64,000 nt of DNA from Reutealis trisperma (Eukaryota > Streptophyta > Magnoliopsida > Malpighiales > Euphorbiaceae). How positions within the stretch are numbered: the first letter of the stretch is position 1; each line of letters begins with the position of its first letter. The notes under the pieces are model-generated. The model was not told the DNA's origin. It was given only the letters and a program-made list of their open reading frames with translations, and did no database searches. Location: positions 250,501 through 314,500 of the forward strand of contig CANTUT010000393.1 in the NCBI GenBank assembly GCA_947687605.1. Direction: 5' to 3'. The position numbers were made by a program, and so were the translations under genes. Below, one piece after another: positions 53,883 to 64,000 of this stretch.

Positions 53883-54165
53883 ATTTGGTTGAAGATTGCT
53901 TCTAGTTTTTTCAGGATTCTTTAAATAAATAATAAAGCAATTAGGTTTGCTAAATAAATCAAAAATTTTATTTCGGTGGAAGAGAAAATGTCTGGTGTTG
54001 GATATAGTGGGTGTCCATTCCAGTATCTTTCTGCCTGGCTACCTGCTTTCGAACTCGCAAGCGCAAAAATACAAACATTTGCTCAAGTTCATCAATGCGG
54101 CGTCGTTTATTTGGTATTTATTTGGTATTTTAATGTTTCTTAAATGCTGGCTTTATTTATAATTT

Positions 54166-56850
54166 TGTCCAGTGTTTCTATCCACGGCCTTCAATGTGAT
54201 TTTTTTTTTTTTTAGAGAATACATGAATTTTCGTTTATTTGAAAACAAAAACATAAAATTATTTGAATTTATTCTAATTTTCTTTTATTATGTTGAAAGA
54301 GTATTACTACTGATAACTCGATGAAAAGCATAAATTGTTTGATGACTGTTTTTTTAATATCAATAAATCTTATATTTAAAAAAAAAATCTAATTAGTTAA
54401 ATATCAATAATAAATTTAAAAACATAAAAATAAATATAAAAATCATAAATAATTTGAGAGAACAAATTACTTCTATAAAATAAATCAAAAGAATAAAAAT
54501 TTCTTAAGAAATAGATTAAAAATAAGATGAATAATAATAAATTTATGTCAAACAAGATAAAAATTAATAGGTCTCCACTTATTCATGTTTATTGAATAGA
54601 AATATTTAAATAAAAAAGAAATAAATAAAATTAAAACTCTAACACCTAATTATTAATTAAGAAATATTTTATTGATAATAGAATGATAAAATCAAAATTA
54701 AACTTCTAACACCTAATTCCTTGGTCCAATAAAATTTAAATGAAACTAAAAATGGTTGGCTTTAATCTTAGTTTGTTCTTGCCAAAGAGAAAATACAAAA
54801 CAAATTCAAGAAATTTAAGGAAAATGAATAAGAGATCTCAATCCCAACCAACATAAACAAAAGGAAGCCCAACAGCACCTATGAATTAGTTCATGAATTG
54901 CAACACCAACCAATGAGATACAATAAACTAATTAATAAAAAACACCCAAAATAGAGTGATGAGAGAAAATCAAACCAGTTAAAAGCACATGAATTTAAAA
55001 AAAAAAAAAAATTGCTATCCAATTCTAATTCTAATCCTGAAAGGATTTATTTTATTAATCCTACTCATGAAATGATTTATTTATTCATTCAATTCCTAAA
55101 ACCTCTATAAATAACAAGATATAGTGCTAAATAGAATCTTTAGTTACACAATAAAAGTCAGTATTTTCTTATTTTTTATTTATGGAAAAAATATTAAATA
55201 TGGTGATTATTATTCTGTCCAAATCTTCACCATTACTCGAATAAGACACAATAATCACTTTTAATATAAATTTAGGAGAATTAACATTAAAAATTAACTG
55301 TTAAAATTGATAAATCTATTTTTATATTCATCATTTAATATTTAATCAATGTGAGATATTCAAATACTCCTTAAGTGACAACGAAATATTTAAAATTATC
55401 ATTTAAAATAATTTACATAGCTGATTTAAACAACATAATTAATATTTAAACACCATGTATAATAAGACATACGATAGAGATGTATCTTAACCATCTAAAA
55501 TAGTATTTCGAGTGATATTTTATATTTTTATTAATTATAGTTATATCTATGTATTTTTATATTTTATGGATGCTTGGGTAACATGTTAAGGAAATCTAAT
55601 TCACAATTCATATTATAATCATGAAATGATTTATTTATAATCCTTCCGATTAAAATATTTATTTATAGCTTTTCAATTCCTAACAACTTCTATATATAAC
55701 ATAAAAGCAACATGTAGATGTAACAATTTATTATGGCTGCTTATATATTTTTATGTTATGTGAAGTAGGCATGATTGGTTTAACTAAACGGTCAATTTCA
55801 GTTTGAAATTGGCGGTTTTAATTTAATTAAATGTTTAAATTGAAATAATAATTGATTTTTATCGTTTTAATTTCTATTTAGAATCAATCGATTTCAGTTT
55901 CGGTTCTAGTTCCAGTTTAAAATCGATTTATTTGTTATAGTCTAAGACTAATTTTGAATCTATTATTTTATTATATTCAGTCTGATTAAAAATTAATACA
56001 AGATAATTGAATATTTTAAAATAAAAATTTAATAAACAATCAAAATTTATTAAAATACAATTGTATATAAAAAAGTTCGCACTTCATTCTTATATTAATT
56101 TATTAAAATATAATTGTATGATTGATTTAACCAAATCATTGATTTCGGTTTCAAACTACTGATTTTAGTTTTTAATCCGATCTTTAATATAAATTGGAAC
56201 TAAAATCAAACTGCTCATAATTTCGATCAAAAACTTAAATCATAACTAAAAAATAATTTTTGTTTCGATTTAATTTGATCAATTTTAATATGATTCAATA
56301 GTTTTATTTTGGTTTTGGTCACTCCTAAAGTGAAGCAATAGAAATCTCTATTTCATGTTTTTTCTAATCTAGGACCTATTCTATAAAAGAAAAAAAATAG
56401 TTATTTACAAAATTGAAATATGTCAAGTATGAGTTTTTATTAGAATTAAATTTATATAAAAAATATTAATACAATAATACGTTCATATCACATAAAATTG
56501 GCATGTGATAATAATAAACTCCATAATATTTACTACAATAATAAAGTAACAAAAATATGTGAATAATTAAATAAGCATATTTACCAGTAATATTTATCAT
56601 AGTATTATTTGTAAATATATAAATAGCGATTATATATCAAGCTCCGTTCACTTTGGCAATCCAGTGAAAATAAAAAAAAATATATATTTAAATTAAAAAT
56701 TATAAAAATAAAATTATTTTCAGCATAAATTCAAGTGATTTAAATATAATATTTAGAATTATTGTGAAAATTAGGAGACATCTTTCTAAAAGATTTCATT
56801 TTTTATTTTAAACCGACGCCGTTTAAAGAATCGAGACCCGCAGCTCTTAC
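54166..56850. other. AT-rich intergenic DNA
   Basis: No supportable gene. Two related segments (about 55050-55120 and 55610-55700) share tcatgaaatgatttatttat, ttcaattcctaa and a TATA-like ctataaataac / ctatatataac. They may be LTR-like or TRIM-like remnants. At 55780-56330 there are degenerate cggttt-type repeats common in plant intergenic DNA. Confidence 0.5.
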
Positions 56851-56865
56851 CAGCAAAAACCCTAT

Positions 56866-56874
56866 AAACCCTAA
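56866..56874. promoter_or_regulatory. telo-box upstream of the mitochondrial RRF gene
   Basis: aaaccctaa lies 69 bp upstream of the start codon, in the leader or core promoter. Telo-boxes are frequent in plant promoters of ribosomal and translation genes, which fits the downstream gene. Confidence 0.5.
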
Positions 56875-56942
56875 ATCACTGCAAACGAAGAAGACAAGTT
56901 AAAGCTTTGAAAGCAATTACAGAGAGATACAGGAAATAAAAA

Positions 56943-59799
56943 ATGGCCATGTATCTGAGACGGACGATCGCTTCTAGAAACTCAATTATGCTTCTTCGAA
57001 GCTATAATGGTATCATCCAAACTCGTAATATCTCCCACAATCTCCTCTGCAACTCTGAAATTTGCAAAACCCAAATCTTACCTTCCCTTGATTTTCTCAA
57101 AGAATCTCGTCGAGGCTTCGCTAAAGGCAAAAAGTCAAGTACTTTTTTTGTTCTCTCTCTCTCTAATGGGTTTTGTTTTGTTACTTTGTTTTGATCTGTT
57201 TTGCCATCTAAGCTGAGTGTTTATCTTTATACTTTGCATTTGTTTGCAAGATTTGAAATTTTTTCTAGAAGTATGATTTTCCGTTGAATCTTAACAAATT
57301 CCTGTTTTTACATGAATTTTAGGGGATGATTCTGCTGAGGGTACTGTTCAAGTTGCTCCTGATATTGGTCCCAGTGTTAAAGCTAGTGCTGTCTCGCAAA
57401 TGGATGCAGCAGTGGTCGCATTATCTCGTGAATTAGCCAAATTAAGAACAGGACGGGCATCTCCAGGTATATTAACCATTTTGTTTTTTATTATTTTATT
57501 TGGAGCATTAAAGCTTGTAGCTTTAATCATTACAATGTAGATCTAAGTATGCTTTTATAGGTATGCTCGACCACATCATTGTTGAAACTGATGGTTTAAA
57601 AATGCCTTTAAATCGGATAGCTGTTGTTTCAGTCATGGATCCTAAAACACTATCTGTGAATCCATATGATCCAGAGGTAATCACCTAAAGTTCTTTTCAT
57701 AATCATTATTTTTTTCTTGATTATTGATTGCTTCTTTATCATATACTACCTATATAATTTTGCACTGAATTGATGGAATTAGTTCTTCATTACTGTAAAT
57801 TTTGGCTTTTGGGATGAAAATTTAGGCTGAGTATGGTATATTGTAATTGAATGCAATATGGTGTAAATAAATTAATACTTAATTCAGTGTTTCAAAGTTC
57901 ATTAGCTAAAGTATAGTTGGGTATGGCATAGACTATAATCAAATAAAAATTTAATAGAAATGATAAACAGAAAATTCATTTGATCACATTCAATTATGTT
58001 GCACCATACTACTGCTAGAAGTTCATTTGATTACGTTCAGTTATGTTGCACCAAACTACTACTAGAAGTACATTTGATTACATTCAATTATGTAGTACCA
58101 AACTACTTCTAGAATTCATTTGATCACATTCAATTCTATCATAGCCTTGATGTTTTTATTGAAAGGCTTGCATTCAGTGCAAATATGCAGTTGGAAACTA
58201 TTGCTGAGATTTATAAATTTTGAGCTCTTCGTTCATTTACTCAAAAACAAATTTATAAGAACTGTTTGTATAATAACTTGGTTGTTTGTTGCTAATCATG
58301 CGCAAAGTAAGCCCTTGAAACTGTTGTTCTCTTGTTTCTTTTCGCTCTCTCTTTTCCCACCGTAGTTTTTATTTATTTATTTATTTACTTATTTTTGCCT
58401 GCAGACTCTCAAGGCACTAGAAAAGGCCATTGTTTCATCTCCATTGGGGTTAAATCCTAAAGTGGATGGTGAACGATTAATTGCATCTATACCATCGTAA
58501 GTACATGCTAACTCATCTCATCACTTGTTCACACAAAGTCTACCAGTGTTTTTTGATAGCTCATGGAAGCATTTTGTCTAGCAAAATCACTTGTTTATGC
58601 TGATTTAAGTTAAACAGATTTTTGTTTTGAAAAGACTGAAAATATTGACTTTACAAATGCTTATGTTTTTAAGATTTCTTTATGTCTTGACTAATTTACT
58701 TTTTGTATGCTTTGCATTTACCAGATTAACCAAAGAGCATATGCAGGTGAGCATATAATTCATTGTCTTTTTTTTTTTTTCCCTCTCTTACTACTATTTC
58801 ATTTGTGCAATATGACCAACATCTCCTGAAAAAATAATACCAGGCTATGTGTAAGGTGGTTTCCAAGTCTTGTGAAGATGTTAAACAAAGCATAAGAAGG
58901 GCTCGCCAGAAGGTATGGCAGTAAATTTACCTTACTGTAATTGTATAGTTTCTGTTTAGAATTTCAACTGGAAAATCTGAATTCAACAACATAATGTTCT
59001 ATAGTCATGGAGGGATGGAATATATAAGTGGTTCATATCACAAAAACGCGAGTGCAGCTCACATGGACCTTAATAGCTAGAATTCATTTTCAGAAACAAG
59101 CTGGCCATACTTAGTTTTAGTAGAAAAGCTTCATATATGAATAGGTAGTTCTAGTTGTTTAGTATCATTTCTTCATTTGGTTTTTATTTTTCATTTTCAT
59201 TTGCTAAAAGTTTGTATTTTGGAAAACGGGTTGACAAAACAAGGAAAAACCACATTTCCCTTGATGTGAACATGTTCTTCTCTTTTGAAAGACCAAATAA
59301 CAAAAATAAATATATTTTAATTAATAAGATTTCCTTTTACAATTGAGAAACAAAAATCATGAACTAAAACAGCAACCATATACCGTATAAGCCCTTGGCC
59401 TATCAAAATAGTGACAGCGTTGGTAAATGAATAGATGTTCAGGCGTTAGGGTCTAGGAAGTGTAGTTTAGTTATTTTGTTGTGCATGATGAAATAATTCA
59501 ATATTTTTGTGTACTTGGTTGTATTTACAGGCACTGGATACAATTAAAAAAGCGGGTTCAAGTTTTTCTAAGGATGACGTCAAGAGATTAGAGAAAGAGG
59601 TGAGTTCAGAGTCTTCTTTTTTCCTTCTTTCTTGTAAAAATTTCGCCTTTTTTGAATGATTTTTGATATTTGATCTTTTTTTTTTTGTTTTTTGCCAAAT
59701 GATATTTGATCTTCTCAGGTTGATGAGTTGACAAAAAAGTTTGTCAAGTCAGCAGAAGATATGTGTAAAGCAAAGGAAAAGGAAATTACTCAAGGCTGA
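56943..59799 (+). CDS. ribosome recycling factor, mitochondrial type
   Basis: With EF-G, RRF splits the post-termination ribosome; this copy probably serves mitochondria. The eight exons are 56943-57138, 57323-57466, 57561-57676, 58405-58496, 58725-58746, 58844-58912, 59531-59599 and 59719-59799. They total 789 nt, giving 262 aa, and all borders are GT..AG in phase. The N-terminus MAMYLRRTIASRNSIMLLRS is rich in Arg/Ser and lacks acids, like a mitochondrial presequence, and extends to FAKGKKS. The RRF domain follows with LAKLRTGRASPGMLDHIIVE, LNRIAVVSVMDPKTLSVNPY, PLGLNPKVDGERLIASIPSL and LTKEHMQ, then a helix with SIRRARQKALD. It ends AEDMCKAKEKEITQG. Without the plastid-type N-terminus it matches the mitochondrial homologue better than the chloroplast RRF. 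Confidence 0.93.
57974..58140. repeat. 47-bp tandem repeat in an RRF intron
   Basis: About 3.5 copies of a unit beginning ttcatttgatYacattcaat and continuing tatgttgcaccaNactact...ctagaag. Starts are at 57974, 58021, 58068 and 58115. It lies within intron 3 (57677-58404). Confidence 0.8.
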
Positions 59800-60511
59800 G
59801 TTTTTGAGTATTGCGATATTGATTTGAGGATTAATTGAGACTCTGCAATGCAACTTAGTTTAGAAATACGTGTATTTCAATTTTAAACGGTTAGAAATAG
59901 TTAAATTAATTATCAAAATCCATTGATGACCCTTTTTTGTTTTTTTCTCATATAGAATAATGCATCTGTAGAAGTCATGAGCATTTGATGTGGATTAGAG
60001 GATAAATTGAGGCTATGTACATGTTTATTTGGAGGGTTCATAGAAGATATTCTCAATGTCACTAGGCATTGGAACATTCTGTAAATTATTACGTGTTTCA
60101 TCTGTTTTATCATCCGGGTTCCCGCGAAGATATGGAGATTACAGAAGAGCTTGTCGACATGGGTTGAACTGATGCCATTTCTGAAACTTCTCAGTTGAAC
60201 TGGTGGCTGTTAATTTTTGTATGCATACAGATTCTATTATCCTATTTGTTGGCACCGTTTTTGCGTATGTGTTTAATGAGCTATGCCTAGGGGTTCGAAA
60301 ATCAAGCTCTTTGAGTTCCCATTGCTCTCGCCCCTTAGTGAAACCTTAAGAAGGTCAGGTTACCTCGGATGAAAAAGCATTTACAACTACTGAGGATCAA
60401 AAACTTTACAATGAAGTGTCACAGTTCAAACTACTTCGAGATGAAGTACTCTAAAAACATCTGTATGTATTTTCTAATCAAGGCAGAACAACTCATGTAC
60501 CCAGCGAGCAT

Positions 60512-63503
60512 TCAAGTGCAAACGGCTGTCCTTGTCACAAGTTTAATACCTCTGACCCACAGCTCAGCCATTTCAAACCCACCATCGCATACAAAATGCA
60601 ACTCCTTGTTCTTGGTAGTTAATACTCGGAAAGTCCCAGGCACATCTGCATCGCCCTTGTTCCTCCTATTCTTCTGAAAGGATGTACTTGGCCCTGTCTC
60701 TGCATCTCGGCATAAAACATTTCTCCGACTCGACTTCCCCCACCGCAGCACTCCAGTATCTCCAACCATTATTATCTCCTTCTCGTGTGGTGCTCCTTTG
60801 CCCCTCTTTGTGTGCTTCTGTACATGGGAACCTCCTAATACCAGCTTGCGAGCTAGCTCATCTAGTATAACATTTTCTGCATCACTTTTCATGCCAGCAT
60901 ATTTTCTTGCAAGTAGGAGTGCTGTTTCACCTCTAACATTCTTAATTTCACACTGTGCGCCACTTGAGATCAAAAGTTCACACATAGATCTATGGCCTTC
61001 CCTTGCTGCTAACATGAGAGGAGTGTACCCATCCTCGTCAGGGAGATTCACATCATAACCTCTGCTTGTCAACAATTTGACCGCATCCAAGTCTCCACGA
61101 CGAGCTGCACAATGTAGTGCATAGAACCCTGCTGCATTGCGATTACCCTTTTCGAGTGCAAATTCGAGCATCACTTTCTCAAATAGATCATGGCTCTGGC
61201 TCAGTTCAGACAAGGTGATCGCAGTTTCACCAGCTTTATTATATAGCTTTACATCAGCCCCAGCATAAACCAGCAATCGGAATGCTTCCACATGACCTTT
61301 CAGAGCAGCAAACATTACTGCTGAGAAGCCATTAACATCCTGATAATCAAGATTAATCTCTCCCCAATTGATCAACACTTTTAAGGCCTCTATATCACCA
61401 GATTCAGCTACAAAGAGTAGAGGAGAAAACAAAGAAAAATCACTTGATGAGGGAATCTTTCCAGCAGTAATAACATCAAGCACCGTTTGCTGAAAACCAA
61501 GGGCCCAATTGTTTGTCGCAGCTAGTGAACACACAGATTGACCATACATATTAACCAAGCCAAAATCAGCTCCAGCCATGGCCAATACTCTTAGACACTT
61601 TTCATGCTTGTATTTTGCACTGATCATCAAAGCTGTGTCACCAGTATCTGTCTGGGAGTTTAGATCACAACCTGAGTCTATTAGACATTGAAGGATTGTT
61701 GATAAACCTAAACGGGAAGCCATGTGTATGGGCCGGAACTCCGTTTTCCAAGTTTTGATGGTGGACTCCACATTGGCGCCATTGCTCAAGAGCACACTAA
61801 CTGCTCCAGCATTACCACAAAGAATAGCGTGGTGGAGGAGTGTTCTTCCGAGGTGAGGAGTATTAGGGGATAGGTGTTGCAGAAGCATGCACAATATAGC
61901 ACCAGTAATTTCAAAATACTCCACTGCACACCAGGTAATAGGATAGGGCTCTGCTAGTCCTGCACCAACTTTAAACTCTTCTCCAGTGGTTGTGTCCCAT
62001 GACCATGCTCCTAGTCTCACTTTAATGTCTGTCTTGGCACCATCCTGTTTAATCATTTTAATAGCAGTCAGAATTACCAATAATAATATAATATTAAGCT
62101 AAGGATAAGAAGGCACTGACTCATTATATTATCTTGCCTAATAACAGATTATCTTACCGTCAGTAAAAGTCATTTGTTTTTATTTATTTAGATTCTCATA
62201 TAACCACAAGTCTCATAATTGAGTTAACTAAAGGCATAGATCCAATTGTCCCAGGGTTTTTACTAAATGTGAAACAGAGTATGCATAAACTGGATTATTT
62301 TTATTGGTAACCACTTCCCAGAACTCCTGAAATTCATAGTTTCTGTTTGGCAAAAAGCTACTTGTAGCTAAATAAGTGAGGCAAAACTTACATACTGTTT
62401 GCTTCAATTCGATTCCACAAAATTTTATGGAATTCATTTGCAATGCCAAATTTTTGTGTTTGGTTCACAAAGAAATGTTCATTTCTTTCAATTATATGGA
62501 ATTGAACATAACTAACTCAAATTCTATCAAATTTGATAGGATTTCCAAATGAATTCCCCAAAACTTACATAAAAAATATTATTGACAAAATTGCGCTTAT
62601 TAATTAACTTTGTTTTGGCTTTTCTTTTCTCTTCTTTCTATATATCCATCTGACACCTTCTCCTCTCATCCGTTGCTTCTCATCTCCTCTTCTCTTCACC
62701 TCTCAAACTTTGGTAGAAGTATTATATGTTTATAATTATAATTGATAAGACTTAGATTTTATGTTAACAAATCTATAATAGTTAAAAAATATACAAATTA
62801 TTATAAATATCAAAACAAAGATAAGAGAGATAATTGCTTGCAATTATATAATTGCAAGTATGTGCTAGCAATATTTTCTAACTGATTTTCAGCCAAACGT
62901 ATGACTCAAGTCGATAAAAGAGATAATTGTTAGCAATTATATGACTCAAGAGGGATAATTGCTAGCAATTATATAACTGAAGTCGGTGCAGATGAATTAT
63001 AAAAAAAAGGGTTTTTATTTCTTTATGAAGGGTATTTTTGGAACAAAAAGCAAATGAATTATTATTTTAGAATTGTACCATACATAATTGGAATTCATTT
63101 GAATTCCATATTTTTAGTTTGTACTTACCAAACATAATAATTCATTATGAATTTTACATTTTTTGTTGATTTGAGCTAAACGGTCACTTAAGCTTACAGT
63201 TAAATGTTGAAATTTTTTTCATTTCAAATTTAAAAATATTTCCTTTAGCAATAATTTCAGGAAAAAATTGACATCAGAGAGATGATCCGCACAAACTGTG
63301 CCACTAAATGAATTGTTAGCATTCTTTTAAAGATTCCAACTGAATATAGAAGATGAAAAGGCTACCTTTAGCAGCATTTGAACAGCAGCGACCTGCCTAC
63401 TGACAACAGCAGCAACAAGTGCGGTACAGTCAACATTTGTGTGCAGAGAAGGCTTCGACGACAGCAGCAGCAATCTATCAGTCGTATCAACATCTATTCC
63501 GCA
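60512..63503 (-). CDS. ankyrin-repeat protein, 3' part (5' exons beyond the window)
   Basis: Two exons are visible: 63366-63503 (46 codons) and 60512-62044 (510 codons plus stop). They join in frame as VQMLLK/DGAKTDIKV. Ankyrin repeats show the TPLMLAAxxGH and LLxxGA pattern: GRTLLHHAILCGNAGAVSVL, FRPIHMASRLG, GDTALMISAKYKHEKCLRVL, NGFSAVMFAALKGHVEAFRL, FYALHCAARRGDLDAVKLL and DGYTPLMLAAREGHRSMCEL. The segment after the last repeat is basic (HVQKHTKRGKGAPHEKE, WGKSSRRNVLC) and ends in a conserved-looking FRVLTTKNKELHFVCDGG block. There is no membrane segment in the visible part, so it is not the ACD6-like type. It is probably a soluble scaffold; the specific function is unknown. The right window edge reads as a splice donor on the minus strand (gtgagttc), so another exon starts just outside. 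Confidence 0.85.
62452..63133. mobile_element. MITE-like insertion in the ankyrin gene intron
   Basis: The left end tgtgtttggttcacaaag and the reversed right end tatgtttggtaagtacaaac are imperfect inverted repeats, followed on both sides by tatggaatt-type sequence. No ORF. The borders are approximate. Confidence 0.35.
62823..62975. repeat. three copies of a small palindromic motif
   Basis: gataattgcttgcaattata, gataattgttagcaattata and gataattgctagcaattata occur near 62829, 62922 and 62952. Each is a near-perfect inverted repeat (aattgc..gcaatt). They lie inside the MITE-like insertion. Confidence 0.7.
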
Positions 63504-63728
63504 CTGCCATTAAACAAGAATAACAATCATGTCACTCAAAACACTGAATTTAGATTTAAAAGATTAACTAGATAGACTGGAAGATTTGCTATTAACCACA
63601 TAATGGCAACAGATTCATGTAACATGGAGAAGAACACTCTCTAGATTTAAGACATGGCATACAACCTATAAATTAAGCGGCAAAGTCATGATTCAGAATT
63701 ACAGGGGCAAATTCAATAAGCTTACATA

Positions 63729-63731
<3 letters not shown>

Positions 63732-63761
<30 letters not shown>
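63732..63761. repeat. (TA)n microsatellite
   Basis: About 30 bp of alternating AT in the ankyrin gene intron. Confidence 0.9.
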
Positions 63762-63764
<3 letters not shown>

Positions 63765-64000
63765 ACAAAATTTAAGATAAATAAACTAGCTAAATATCTA
63801 AGTACTTAAAAAATAGCATTAATAAAAATCCTTTCGTGAAAAAAATTACAATTGGCCTTTATGATTCTTTATGCCTTGACAGCAGCGCACAATAACTTTA
63901 TTATCGAGGGATGTTTTTAGAAAGATACAAAAAAGATTTTATATCAAAACAAGATTGAAATATGTTCCAGGACTGACATTTGTGAAAAAGTTGAACTCAC

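Larger units (their letters stand above)
43888..54165. repeat. segmental duplication, copy B
   Basis: Homologous to 31348-40500 in direct orientation. It differs by insertions at 44631-46960 (foldback element), about 47190-47720, 47932-48325 (MITE) and 48778-49770 (inverted-repeat element), and by lack of the hAT-like element. The distal border is near 54165, where both copies share atgctggctttatttata and then diverge. Confidence 0.9.

Noticed and set aside
60369..61058. Plus-strand open frames over the ankyrin gene
   Set aside because: Antisense shadows of the ankyrin-repeat exon; composition and lack of similarity argue against genes.

Overview
The window is nuclear DNA of a flowering plant, a eudicot. 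The genes have small phase-consistent introns with GT..AG borders, intergenic DNA is extremely AT-rich with long (TA)n runs, and it holds Ty3/gypsy relics and many MITE-like elements. The proteins match Arabidopsis-type families closely. The style of the sequence would fit a Malpighiales genome such as a euphorb, but that is a guess. Splice structures below were rebuilt by hand from the sequence and checked for frame.

Layout. (1) 0.67-7.9 kb, minus strand: a complete 13-exon cohesin kleisin gene (SYN2/RAD21.1 type, 808 aa by my splice model). (2) 8-12 kb: AT-rich intergenic DNA with a local tandem repeat. (3) 12-18.9 kb: a decayed Ty3/gypsy element of the Tat type (gag, protease, RT, two RNase H regions on the minus strand). 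An antisense accessory ORF and an array of hairpin-bearing tandem repeats follow pol; no integrase is recognisable. (4) 19-27 kb: AT-rich DNA with a foldback MITE, (TA)n tracts, a second MITE-like element and a probable solo LTR. (5) 27.4-28.2 kb, plus strand: an intronless class I TCP transcription factor, TCP7-like. (6) 31.35-40.5 kb and 43.9-54.2 kb: two copies of a direct segmental duplication, each with a full MTERF5/MDA1-like organelle gene-expression factor on the minus strand. The copies differ by lineage-specific insertions, among them a 2.3-kb near-palindromic foldback element in the second copy. (7) 56.9-59.8 kb, plus strand: an 8-exon mitochondrial ribosome recycling factor. (8) 60.5 kb to the right edge, minus strand: the 3' part of an ankyrin-repeat protein gene whose 5' exons lie beyond the window.

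The genes do not form a pathway. MTERF5 and the ribosome recycling factor both act in organelle gene expression, but in plants neighbouring genes are usually independent. The most informative part is the duplicated MTERF5 locus. A 728-bp tract is nearly identical between copies while its flanks differ by 4-9%, which suggests gene conversion. One copy has lost its C-terminal tail through a one-base insertion. Both keep an 84-nt in-frame, stop-free intron, and each copy has collected different transposable elements.
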